Shown here: positions 1 to 7,109 of the stretch, piece by piece
Layout: every line of letters begins with the position of its first letter
Numbering within the stretch: position 1 is the stretch's first letter
NCBI GenBank assembly: GCA_001940825.1
Contig: MSGT01000012.1
Span: 1-64,000, forward strand
DNA: 64,000 nucleotides
Origin: Sphaerochaeta sp. Phil3
Lineage (GTDB): Bacteria > Spirochaetota > Spirochaetia > Sphaerochaetales > Sphaerochaetaceae
Direction: 5' to 3'
Notes under the pieces: model-generated
Told to the model about the DNA's origin: nothing
The model's input: the letters and a program-made list of their open reading frames with translations, nothing else
The model's database searches: none
Translations under genes and position numbers: made by a program

Positions 1-39
1 CCCCCAACTTTCCGTGAAGAACCTCTCTTTTTGTCAGAA

Positions 40-1680
40 TCACTTGTACCTGTAAGTTCTGGCAACTTCATTGGCGCTCTTCCACAGTCTCCTTTCCACT
101 CGATTTCTCAGCCGCTTCGCCGACGGTTTCCTGAACCTCTCAGGAGCTGTTCCGTCGGGGGCAGTCCAGTACTTCACCTTCAATCCCTTCTCGGAATAAC
201 GAAGGAACTTCCTGATGTTGTAGCCCAGGGCTGTAAGCATGAATTCGCATCTGACCTGTTCGATTCCAACCCTCCGGAACCTGTCATAGGACATGTCCCG
301 CTTGAGGATGCCGAACCCGCCTTCGGCCTGACAGCTTCTGTTCACCCTCATCTCAATGCCCTCCACTGAAAGCAGGCGATCCCTTGCCTCCTGTTTGAGC
401 ACCTGGAACTCAGGGTTGATCTCGAATACTTTGGACTCTCCATGCCGTTCCTTCATGAACATCCTGCAGTAGGGCATGAACTCACAGCATGTACAGCCAT
501 CGACAAGATAGAACACCGAACCCTTGAACCTGTGATGGCGTTCTGGAATCGAAACCCGTCTCCCTGTCCTCATGCCAAGGCATGTGATCGTATCATCCGG
601 ATTGAGTTCGTACAGAGAAGGTCTCCTTCCGCAGCATTCACCCTGCCATGACTGGTACTTGATGAAGGCCTTGATTCCCATGTCCCTGCAGAAACGATGG
701 TTCTCAAGACATCCGCAACCGGAGTCTGCACATACCCTTTTCGGATATCCTCCATACATCTCCCTGACCTTCTCCATGGCGGGAATGAATGTGTAAAGGT
801 CTGTCCTGTCTTGAGATACATAGTACGAGACCATTGTTCCGGAGGATATCGTCAGCTGAACCTGATATGCAGGGTGCATGTTGCTGCCAGGTCCGCTGTA
901 GTAATCCCTCTTCAGACACATGGCAGTGGCGTCATGGTCGGTCTTGTAGTATGAGTTCCTGTCAGGACCGCAGATCCGTTCCTTATCCTCATACTCAAGG
1001 GTCTTCTCCATGTACGAGACGAGGTTTGCAAGCATCTTGGAGTACGCCTTTCTCAGAGGCTCGTCCTTCCTTTCGAGCTCCAGGGAGGCCTGCGTGACCT
1101 TATCCGCCAGCAGCGCAGAGGGGATCAACCCTTTTGCAGGAACTCCTCGGGAGAGCTCCATCACGGAAAGAAGGTTCCTGGTCTTCTCCGCCAGTGAGGT
1201 GTGGAAAGAGGTCGGTTTCCATACGAACCTGTACCGGTTCGCTGCAGCTTCGATCTTGGTCCCATCGATGAAGCAGTCCGATATGTCGGCGTTGAAATGC
1301 CTGGGCATTGTGGATGTGACGAGCGAGAAGATCCTCTCATGTCTTGGTTTGACCACCTTGTTTATGTATCTGCCGAATGAGATGTGCGAAGGGGTCTCCT
1401 GTTCCATGATGTACATGAATCTGACATCATACCGACAGCTCGACTCGAGCTCCCTCAGACTTGATCGGCCCATGGCGAAGCCGTAGACGATGCAGGCGAA
1501 CATCCTGACAGGATCGAATTCCGGTCTTCCAAGAGGCCGGCCCTTCGTCGGTTCTCTCAGAACCGATGCGACACCTGATCTGTCCAGAAGCGACAGCATT
1601 CTGTCAATCTTCGACGTCTGCTCCACATCCAAGGTGTAGTTGTAGAACAAAACGCCCTGTTTTGTGTTAAAATCGTTCAT
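40..1680 (-). CDS. IS1182-family DDE transposase
   Basis: This 546-residue protein catalyses cut-and-paste or copy-type movement of the surrounding insertion sequence. Three features identify it. The N-terminal half carries the IS1182/IS5-like signature with a first acidic motif CFIDGTKIEAAANRY near residue 137. A second motif, VCADSGCGCLENH, lies near 318. A C-terminal glutamate block, CQAEGGFGILKRDMSYDRF, lies near 455, giving a plausible D-D-E triad. A Cys-rich insert before the last motif is usual for the family. The reading frame is uninterrupted, so the element may be active. The start ATG at 1680 has a short upstream region before the inverted repeat. Confidence 0.88.
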   Translation of the reverse strand: MNDFNTKQGVLFYNYTLDVEQTSKIDRMLSLLDRSGVASVLREPTKGRPLGRPEFDPVRMFACIVYGFAMGRSSLRELESSCRYDVRFMYIMEQETPSHISFGRYINKVVKPRHERIFSLVTSTMPRHFNADISDCFIDGTKIEAAANRYRFVWKPTSFHTSLAEKTRNLLSVMELSRGVPAKGLIPSALLADKVTQASLELERKDEPLRKAYSKMLANLVSYMEKTLEYEDKERICGPDRNSYYKTDHDATAMCLKRDYYSGPGSNMHPAYQVQLTISSGTMVSYYVSQDRTDLYTFIPAMEKVREMYGGYPKRVCADSGCGCLENHRFCRDMGIKAFIKYQSWQGECCGRRPSLYELNPDDTITCLGMRTGRRVSIPERHHRFKGSVFYLVDGCTCCEFMPYCRMFMKERHGESKVFEINPEFQVLKQEARDRLLSVEGIEMRVNRSCQAEGGFGILKRDMSYDRFRRVGIEQVRCEFMLTALGYNIRKFLRYSEKGLKVKYWTAPDGTAPERFRKPSAKRLRNRVERRLWKSANEVARTYRYK

Positions 1681-1715
1681 GGTAAATGTTCCTTAGCAGT
1701 TGCATTCTACCATGC

Positions 1716-1752
1716 ATGCCCTGGGTTCGAGTCCCCGGGCATCTTTTTTTTT
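1716..1752 (+). terminator. Subterminal hairpin with T-run inside the IS element
   Basis: The arms at 1716-1725 and 1733-1742 pair as 6 bp plus 3 bp around one T-C mismatch. The 7-nt loop is TTCGAGT and nine T follow. It points away from the transposase and looks like a rho-independent terminator. The loop and closing pairs also match the tRNA T-arm consensus, but no tRNA body precedes it. Confidence 0.6.
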
Positions 1753-1829
1753 CAAGGATTTGGACAAAAAGAGAGGCTGCAACCTCCCATCAGTAAAACC
1801 TGACTTTTGTTACAGCCCCTTTGAAATGG

Positions 1830-2882
1830 TTACTTTGGTTGGACGAGAGTAATATCATTTGCATCCATAGAATCTTTTACATAAAGCCTTGGGGTGCTAT
1901 CTTCTGGGATACCTTCCAACATGAGCTGGGCAAGTGCTTGATTAAACGAAGTTTGCAATGAGCGACCAAAGCCAATGGATGAATATAGCTGAGATGCAAA
2001 TACACATGCCGCTTCATCGCCTATGGAAGTTGACATTCCTATTGCGGAGTCAATATGTTCAACAACACTCTCGGCTTGAGGCTCTGAAAAGCAAGCATTA
2101 AAAACAACAAGCCTAATAGTGTCTGACGCAGTTGCCATTGCCATTGAAATTGCTTCTTTGCTAACCAGTTTAGCACTACCATCTGGATTTAGTAAAACAA
2201 GATCGCCGTCGGTCGTTCCATGACCGCTAAAATGAACAATAGTGGGATTTGTTTCATTGATTGCTTGCAGTATATCACCAGCGCGAGTAGCCCATCTACT
2301 TTCAAAGCGGATAGAATCGCGGTAATCGGCCATACGAATTTTTTGCTGGATAGATCGTGCTTCTTCATCAAGTTGCAAGGAAGTTGTTCCTATAGGATTA
2401 GCAGCAAGGAATAAAACGGTTATGACTTCTGGTACAGTCTGTAATTGCTCAATATCTTGTTGCATCTGTCTTTGTATCCTTTCGTTTTCTCGGAGCCGCT
2501 GTTCCAACTGCCGTGCTTGGCGATTAGCCTCCTGCATACGTTTTTTATCTTCGGCTTCTTGTTTCTTTTGAACTCGAGCTTCTTCGTTCCGGTAGTTTTT
2601 TTCGGCTGTGGCTACCTCTTTTTCCTTGGCGGCTATTTTCTTTTGAATGTCACCAATCTTTTTTTGTACATCGGCGATTGACTTTGTAGCGCGATCAATG
2701 TCGCCGAGACGAGATTTTATTGTAGATTGATTTTTTGTTCTGCTTATTGCACTTTTAGCGGATATGATTTTACTTTGCAGCGGTGCTAACTTCGCTTGCT
2801 CTTTTGCCAAGTCCTGGCTCAGTTTTGTTAGTTCTTCTTTTTTTCGCAAAAGAGTATTGCGATAGCTATCAAGTTGGGACAT
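1830..2882 (-). CDS. Coiled-coil CHAT-domain (caspase-like) protease
   Basis: This 350-residue protein has two parts. Residues 1-150 are almost entirely charged and Gln-rich heptad sequence, a long predicted coiled coil. Residues 152-345 form a CHAT domain, a caspase-HetF-type cysteine peptidase. The catalytic dyad is visible: His221 in HFSGHG and Cys264 in NACFS. CHAT proteases act as effectors in several bacterial immune and cell-death pathways, where they cleave partner proteins. No partner such as a gasdermin, TPR sensor or CRISPR gene is adjacent, so the target is unknown. The gene is clearly AT-richer than both flanks and lies between an IS and conjugative-element debris, which suggests separate acquisition. 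A GGGTGA Shine-Dalgarno and a promoter (2913-2940) support this start. Confidence 0.85.
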   Translation of the reverse strand: MSQLDSYRNTLLRKKEELTKLSQDLAKEQAKLAPLQSKIISAKSAISRTKNQSTIKSRLGDIDRATKSIADVQKKIGDIQKKIAAKEKEVATAEKNYRNEEARVQKKQEAEDKKRMQEANRQARQLEQRLRENERIQRQMQQDIEQLQTVPEVITVLFLAANPIGTTSLQLDEEARSIQQKIRMADYRDSIRFESRWATRAGDILQAINETNPTIVHFSGHGTTDGDLVLLNPDGSAKLVSKEAISMAMATASDTIRLVVFNACFSEPQAESVVEHIDSAIGMSTSIGDEAACVFASQLYSSIGFGRSLQTSFNQALAQLMLEGIPEDSTPRLYVKDSMDANDITLVQPK

Positions 2883-2912
2883 TTAATCACCCTTTTCTCT
2901 TAGAATAATTAA

Positions 2913-2940
2913 ATTATATCACAAAATGACAGCAAATCAA
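2913..2940 (-). promoter_or_regulatory. Sigma-70-type promoter of the CHAT gene
   Basis: On the minus strand a -35 box TTGATT (2940-2935) is followed after 16 bp by a perfect -10 box TATAAT (2918-2913). This gives a leader of about 25 nt with its own Shine-Dalgarno before the ATG at 2882. Confidence 0.6.
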
Positions 2941-2956
2941 TGTTAGGAGGAATCGA

Positions 2957-3445
2957 ATGAGTAAACTGATTATTGCAGAAAAACCGAGTGTAGCAAAATC
3001 TATTGCGTCGGCCCTGGGTGCTTCATCCAGGGCCGATGGCTTTTATGAGGGCATCGGCCTTCTCGTATCCTGGTGCGTGGGACACCTGGTATCCCCGATG
3101 GATGCGGGCGGATACGGTTTTCATCACGCCTCTGAGGATGGAAAATATCTCATTATGGCAAATGGGACCCAGGCGTATGCGGTCAGAGCTGATGCGCCGG
3201 AAAAGGACAATCCCCTCCGTACCGCTGAAATGACGCTGGAGGACGACTACGGTATGATCGACGGCGTTATCAACAACGGCCGGCGAGGCGAGGAGCTGGA
3301 GAAGGCCAAGGAGCACGCGGAGCGGACGCAGCCGGAGAAAAAGCCCTCCATCCGGGAACGGCTGGCGGCGGCAAAGCAGGAGTGCGCGAAGCAGCAGCCC
3401 AGGCCTGCCCCGGAGAAGAAGCCCCCGGAGCTGGGGGAACGATGA
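2957..3445 (+). pseudogene. Chimera: topoisomerase III N-terminus fused in frame to a conjugative-element protein tail
   Basis: The first 45 or so residues (KLIIAEKPSVAKSIA through VSWCVGHLV) are the start of a TopB-type topoisomerase, including the toprim glutamate. The protein then leaves the family abruptly. From about residue 90 the tail (DDYGMIDGVINNGRRGEELE, then KKPSIRERLAAAK) resembles the C-terminus of DUF4316/YodL-type proteins of Clostridia integrative elements. The toprim DxD and the catalytic tyrosine are absent, so topoisomerase activity is not possible. The likely origin is an in-frame deletion joining two neighbouring genes. A good ribosome site (GGAGG) remains upstream, so the hybrid may still be translated. 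The region is far GC-richer than the host genes. The family assignment of the tail is from memory. Confidence 0.65.
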
Positions 3446-3639
3446 GCCGGGGCGTGAAGTGGCGGCTGGAATGGGCCTTCTTCCTGGGGGAAAACGGCAG
3501 GCGGCAGTACAACCGGCTCTGCAAGGGCTGTGTCCATCACTGCAAGCAGAGCTTCCGGGCGGTGGTTCTGGACTGCCCGCACTTCCAGTCCCAGCGTGTG
3601 AAAAAAGGCATGGATAAGGGTGGGAAACAGGCAAAATAG
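3442..3639 (+). CDS. Small Cys-rich conjugative-element protein
   Basis: This is a 65-residue protein starting at the ATG that overlaps the stop of the preceding chimera (ATGA), which is typical translational coupling. It carries a compact cysteine group, CKGCVHHCKQSF followed by LDCPHF, suggesting a small metal-binding fold. Similar short ORFs follow DUF4316-type genes in Clostridia conjugative transposons (family memory). No function is known to me. It is GC-rich like the rest of the remnant and is followed by a strong terminator. Confidence 0.5.
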   Translation: MSRGVKWRLEWAFFLGENGRRQYNRLCKGCVHHCKQSFRAVVLDCPHFQSQRVKKGMDKGGKQAK

Positions 3640-3758
3640 TCCTCCGTGGCGGCGTTTTCAGACCATGCCCTTATGATTTCCCATCCGCGCTTTTCTCCGC
3701 GCTCCTGCGGCAAGAAAGCAGCGGTTTTCGACACTTTCCCATCCGCACCCATAGCGAA

Positions 3759-3811
3759 AGCGGGGACGCGGCCTTCGGTATATCCGTTGGCTGCGTCCCC
3801 GCTTCTTTTTT
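3759..3811 (+). terminator. Rho-independent terminator after the element remnant ORFs
   Basis: An 11-bp perfect GC-rich stem (3759-3769 with 3793-3803) and a 23-nt loop are followed by a T-rich tract with one C (3803-3811). It separates the plus-strand ORFs from the convergent BRO gene that ends at 3814. Confidence 0.7.
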
Positions 3812-3813
3812 GC

Positions 3814-4689
3814 TTATTTCTCGTCCCCGTTGGGCTTGTCCGCTTCCGCCACGCCCTCGATCACATCCGTCACCACGGCGTTGAGCTGGGCGGCGTTCTG
3901 CGCTGTGACGGCGGGCCTCCCGGTGTCCGCTTCGATGGCGCGCCGCGCGTCTCCCGCCACCTTGCCGCCGCGCCGGGCGACGATCCGGCTTTCCTCAAAG
4001 CCCTCCGGCCGGTGGGCCTTGGAAAGCTCCGTGGTCGTGGTTTCGGCCAGCATATTCAGCACGATCTCCAATGTGCTCATGTTGTCCCGGAGGTTTTCCT
4101 TTTTGAGCCCTTTCAGGTTTTTGTATTGCCGGGTGGTCATGCCGGACCAGGCCTTTGTGATCTCGTCAGTGAGGATGGCGTATTCCCGGCCCTGCTCCAC
4201 GCCCCGCGCCTGCCATTCGGCGGTGAGCTCGTTGCGGACGCGGATGGAGAGGATGCGCTGGTGGATCCAGTCGGCGTCATAGCCCTTCTTCTGATAGGTC
4301 TCCAGCGCCCGGTCGATGGCCTGCTCCGGGTCGATGGTCTCCTCGATGCGCTCCCGGCCTACGGCGGCGAGCCAGAGCCGGAAGGGTTCAGCCTTGGGCG
4401 AGGGGATGGACTGGATGATGCGCAGGATGCCCTCGGTATTGGCGGCAAGCACCTTTCGTTTTTTGCCTGTGGAGCCGGTCATTTCTACCTGGGGACAATT
4501 TGTCCCCAGGTAGCTTGCGAGCTGTTCGTCCCGCTTGCGCATTTTTTTGAGATAATCCGTGGGATTGGCGCTGTCTGACAGCACCGCCACCACATCCACC
4601 ACGGAGAAATACCATTCTTCCTTTTCCTCGTCCCAGGCGGTACGGATCTTTCTATCTTCAAAAAGCTGTATGGAATTGTTTTCGTCCAT
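3814..4689 (-). CDS. BRO-N domain phage-type antirepressor
   Basis: This 291-residue protein has an N-terminal Bro-N domain. Residues 1-90 hold the IQLFEDRKIRTAWDEE and WYFSVVDVVAVLSDSANP signatures found in phage and mobile-element antirepressors, which bind DNA and relieve repression of element genes. The middle (near 95-150) is the helical RIIQSIPSPKAEPFRLWLA segment usual in the family. The rest matches the long C-terminal extension seen in Clostridia integrative elements. I chose the ATG at 4689 over an in-frame ATG at 4722 because GGAGGG lies 6 nt upstream of it. The frame is complete, so this is the best-preserved gene of the remnant. It is GC-rich and foreign in composition. Confidence 0.8.
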   Translation of the reverse strand: MDENNSIQLFEDRKIRTAWDEEKEEWYFSVVDVVAVLSDSANPTDYLKKMRKRDEQLASYLGTNCPQVEMTGSTGKKRKVLAANTEGILRIIQSIPSPKAEPFRLWLAAVGRERIEETIDPEQAIDRALETYQKKGYDADWIHQRILSIRVRNELTAEWQARGVEQGREYAILTDEITKAWSGMTTRQYKNLKGLKKENLRDNMSTLEIVLNMLAETTTTELSKAHRPEGFEESRIVARRGGKVAGDARRAIEADTGRPAVTAQNAAQLNAVVTDVIEGVAEADKPNGDEK

Positions 4690-4941
4690 GGGCTTTTCCC
4701 TCCTTCGATGGGCTGTCCCCATTCTACCATGAAATGATGATTTTTTCTATCAGGGAACGCGATTTTTGCGGCAGCAGCAGTCGTAGGCGCTGTGGGACTG
4801 TGGGCAAACGGCCAAGCCGGGCGGCGCTGTGGGAAAGCGGTTTGCCGTCCTGTGGGAAAGGCCTGTCCTTTTCCATTAGAGGGGGTGAATGGCTTTTCCA
4901 TCGGCAAAGCGGCCGTTTTCCATAGTTCCATGGCGCAGCTT
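4690..4941. other. Intergenic stretch of the element remnant, no gene seen
   Basis: About 250 bp of GC-rich sequence between the BRO and DUF6050 genes. It contains several copies of a short CTGTGGGA-like motif on the plus strand (around 4789-4858) but no convincing coding region, RNA or terminator. Confidence 0.4.
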
Positions 4942-5301
4942 TCAGTCCTCCGTGACGACACACTCACAGCCTGCCGTCAGCAGGCGGTACAGCGTCAGCG
5001 GCACATACCACGCCGCCACCAGCAGCCGCCAGACAAGGACGCAGCCGCCGATAAGGCCGGCAAAGACGAAGTTCAGAAGGAACAGGGCGATCCCGCCGCC
5101 CAGAGAGCCGCCGCCCGGTATGATCCAGAGCCGCAGCCGCCAGATCCCAAACGGCAGCCCGCAGAGGATCCAGAGCCAGAGATAGTCCAGCTCCCCGTTC
5201 TTTACACAGGCGGAGCGGAAGATGCAGTACAGCAGTGCGGCCGACGCCACCGGCAGGATGGTCTTGCGGAAAAAGTCTTTTAAGGCCTCGCCTCTTGTCA
5301 T
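4942..5301 (-). CDS. DUF6050-like small membrane protein of conjugative elements
   Basis: This is a 119-residue protein with three or four hydrophobic segments: roughly residues 15-29, 37-55, 68-88 and 90-107. The motif LWILCGLPFGIWRL followed by GGGSLGGGIALFLLNF resembles DUF6050 proteins encoded in Clostridia Tn1549-like elements. Its role there is unknown. Its start lies at the broken end of a MobC fragment whose frame runs straight into it, so the native N-terminus or translation signals may be lost. No good Shine-Dalgarno is visible. Treat it as possibly non-expressed debris. Confidence 0.55.
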   Translation of the reverse strand: MTRGEALKDFFRKTILPVASAALLYCIFRSACVKNGELDYLWLWILCGLPFGIWRLRLWIIPGGGSLGGGIALFLLNFVFAGLIGGCVLVWRLLVAAWYVPLTLYRLLTAGCECVVTED

Positions 5302-5434
5302 ACCCGTCTATCGCCATCTTCCGCAGATACGCCCCGTACCGCCGTGTGGGGAGCTGCGCCATTTTCCCGTCAATGAGCCGCTTTTCCTCCTCCGTCACAT
5401 AGAACTTCATCTGAATATTCCGCTTTCGGTTCGC
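5302..5434 (-). pseudogene. MobC relaxosome protein, N-terminal fragment
   Basis: The translated strand reads KRNIQMKFYVTEEEKRLI and continues through LPTRRYGAYLRKMAIDGY. This is the N-terminal part of MobC-type plasmid/ICE mobilisation proteins, which help the relaxase at oriT. The match ends at DGY, where the DUF6050 start codon follows within a few bases. Upstream, the match stops at about 5434, where an unrelated recombinase fragment on the other strand begins. Both ends are therefore broken. Confidence 0.6.
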
Positions 5435-5436
5435 CT

Positions 5437-5571
5437 TACACCTGCGGCCGTTACCGCAACCGCATCCGGACCGGTGAGGTCTGTACCACCCACTATATCC
5501 GCAAAAGCGTTCTGAAAGAGTTGGTGCTGGGCGATATCCAACGGGTCCTCTCCTATGTGAAAGTGCCGTGA
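5437..5571 (+). pseudogene. Large serine recombinase, zinc-ribbon fragment
   Basis: On the plus strand the frame reads YTCGRYRNRIRTGEVCTTHY and then IRKSVLKELVLGDIQRVLSYV. This is the zinc-beta-ribbon region of TnpX/Tn4451-like large serine recombinases, with the CxxC half seen as CGRY and the later EVCTTHYI. It starts without a start codon. It departs from the family after LSYVK and stops three codons later. It is inserted between the MobC fragment and the IS110 fragment in opposite orientation. Confidence 0.65.
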
Positions 5572-6295
5572 GCGGACCGATTCCTGGAAGGGACATCCAG
5601 ATCAGCGTCTCGCGAGGCCTTGAAAGCAACGCCTTCCTGACAAGCTCATCGTAGGCGTCTGCGTGAAGTTCGATGCTGTCGATGCCATGGAGCATCAGCC
5701 TGGCCTGAAGGCCTGCGATGGAACCGTTGTCGTCGAAGTGGCGGGAGACGAGTGCATGCCTCTTCTCCGACCTTTTCAGATCGCTTCTCTTCAGGAACGA
5801 GATTCCGTTCAGGTTGAAGACTGCGTGCATCTGGTTGACGTCCCTTGTCCATTCCCTCCCGTTCGAGATGTAGCCGTTCATCAGACTTCTGAGCGAAGTC
5901 TCCTCGTATGTTGGGATTGGAATCAGACACCAGTTCGAGGGGTGTGTGTCCCTGATGTATCCGGCGATCTTGATGCAGTCCTGCTTGTCCGTCTTGCAGG
6001 AGGACTTGAAGATGATGTGCAGCTTGCAGGGGTTCAGCACGAACACTTCGGCTTCCGTGTGCTCCATCAGGTACCTTGCCAGAAACGAGGTCGAGGAACC
6101 TCCCTCCATAGCTACATAGTCCCCCTTTCGGAAACGCCTTGCGAGACGCAGACGACCCTCGTCGTTCATCCTTTCGTCGAAGATGTGCGTCTTCTCGAAA
6201 CATGTCTCCTCGTCCAGGAAGCACGCCTTCAACGCCTTCTTGGAGAGGTCAAGGCCGAAGATCCTTCTGGCCTCGAATCTGCTTGGTCTGTCCAT
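5562..6295 (-). pseudogene. IS110-family transposase, 3'-truncated
   Basis: About 245 N-terminal residues of an IS110-type DEDD transposase remain. The RuvC-like motifs are FGLDLSKK (first Asp), YVAMEGGSSTSFLARYL (Glu) and CKTDKQDCIKIAGYIRDTH (DxxD). The helical middle region and the start of the C-terminal domain (SLPGIGPLTAL) follow. The protein then runs into unrelated sequence, so the Tnp20 domain with the catalytic serine is missing and the copy cannot transpose alone. I chose the ATG at 6295 rather than 6310 because GGAGG sits 8 nt before it. The upstream non-coding end is retained. Confidence 0.8.
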
Positions 6296-6545
6296 GGTCC
6301 GGACCTCCATCCTATGGAATCGGCTTCGGAAGACTCTCTACAAAAGGTTCGCTCGACGAGCCCCTCACTTTTATTATCGGGGTAAGGTACCGGCGGCTTG
6401 CCGCCGGAGACCATCCCCACCGTAGGTATTCGATGACCGGATAGGAATACTTTTTTTAAAGAGGTACAGCTCAGAGACCGTCCTTCACGTGGCCGCCAAC
6501 TCCTGTCACCGGCTTCCGACATCCGTCAATGTCAGAATAGCATCG
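6296..6545 (-). ncRNA. IS110 non-coding end, candidate bridge-RNA region
   Basis: In the IS110 subgroup a long non-coding end upstream of the transposase encodes a bridge RNA that pairs with donor and target DNA. Here about 250 bp upstream of the transposase start lack a credible gene. They contain a perfect 8-bp GC-rich hairpin (6390-6397 with 6400-6407) plus further short complementary blocks. The RNA call is inference from family knowledge and position. The exact ends and binding loops cannot be read here. Confidence 0.35.
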
Positions 6546-6650
6546 TCTGCCGTAGCTGTGGACATCCTACTTTTTTTGTACTTTTGCAGGCTTACTGGGC
6601 TCGCTATGGCGCACTGATTTACTCTTAGAATGCAATGCTTGTGTTGTAAC

Positions 6651-6704
6651 ACTTGCGACAGATGCTACACTTGCGACAGATGCTACAACTGCGACAGATG
6701 CTAC
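6651..6704. repeat. Three 18-bp tandem units (period 9)
   Basis: Three tandem copies of an 18-bp unit ACTTGCGACAGATGCTAC lie at 6651-6668, 6669-6686 and 6687-6704; the third differs at its 5' end. Each unit is itself two diverged 9-mers. The two exact copies of the core CTTGCGACAGATG recur once more, inverted, upstream of tRNA-Thr at 59960-59972. Confidence 0.85.
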
Positions 6705-6805
6705 AGAATCGCTACAGTTTCACAATCTCACCACACTCACCATGCGCACCAACACTACGAAACGCTCACAATCACAACGTTATGATTCTACAACAGTGCG
6801 TTTTG

Positions 6806-6877
6806 GTGCGTGCAGTGCGTGATGTGCGTGAAGTACGTGCAGTCCGTGCAGTGCGTGATGTGCGTGAAGCGCGAGTT
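6806..6877. repeat. Degenerate 9-bp tandem array
   Basis: Eight consecutive 9-mers follow the consensus GTGCGTGNA, including an exact 25-bp direct repeat at 6809-6833 and 6845-6869. The stretch 6546-6977 contains this array, the 18-bp array and no credible gene; small ORFs across it only translate the repeat. Confidence 0.8.
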
Positions 6878-6977
6878 GTTGGTTCTAGATCAAATTGATG
6901 CGTCCTTATGCGTCCTTATATGCCATAGTTCACCACAGTGCACCCTCAGGAAACAAACACAAAGGTATAGGTTTTTG

Positions 6978-7005
6978 TTGCAATTTGTTGCGTTTGGGGT
7001 ATACT
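6978..7005 (+). promoter_or_regulatory. Promoter of arcC
   Basis: A -35 box TTGCAA (6978-6983), a 16-bp spacer and a -10 box TATACT (7000-7005) lie about 100 nt before the arcC start. This predicts a leader of roughly 98 nt. Confidence 0.5.
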
Positions 7006-7109
7006 ATCGTCATGCATAGCGGCGATGGACTTGGGAGGGTTCAAGGATATCGGACTGGGACGTTGTCGTGAATAGCGTGAACGAAGATATTTCAGGAGAG
7101 GATTAGGAT

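Larger units (their letters stand above)
22..1776 (-). mobile_element. IS1182-family insertion sequence
   Basis: The transposase gene at 40-1680 is bracketed by an exact 14-bp inverted repeat: positions 22-35 on the plus strand and 1763-1776 on the minus strand read the same sequence inward. This is the minimal extent supported. The true ends may lie a little further out, since the left side runs to the edge of the window, so no target-site duplication can be read. Between the transposase start and the right repeat lies a strong hairpin with a T-run (1716-1752). The element sits next to an accessory CHAT-domain gene. Confidence 0.7.

Noticed and set aside
1697-1745. 3' half of a tRNA gene disrupted by the IS
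   Set aside because: The T-arm consensus is present, but the flanking arms pair with each other as a simple hairpin, no anticodon arm can be built, and the 14-bp inverted repeats place it inside the IS.
3646-4578. Long plus-strand open frame (310 codons) across the BRO gene
   Set aside because: The minus strand encodes a recognisable BRO-N protein with a ribosome site; high GC makes long antisense frames common here.
5302-6295. One continuous 448-residue IS110-MobC-DUF6050 protein
   Set aside because: The frame is open by chance across three unrelated pieces; family matches end sharply at the junctions and DUF6050 is in another frame.
6651-6877. CRISPR array
   Set aside because: Units are 9-18 bp and directly tandem, with no spacers and no cas genes nearby.
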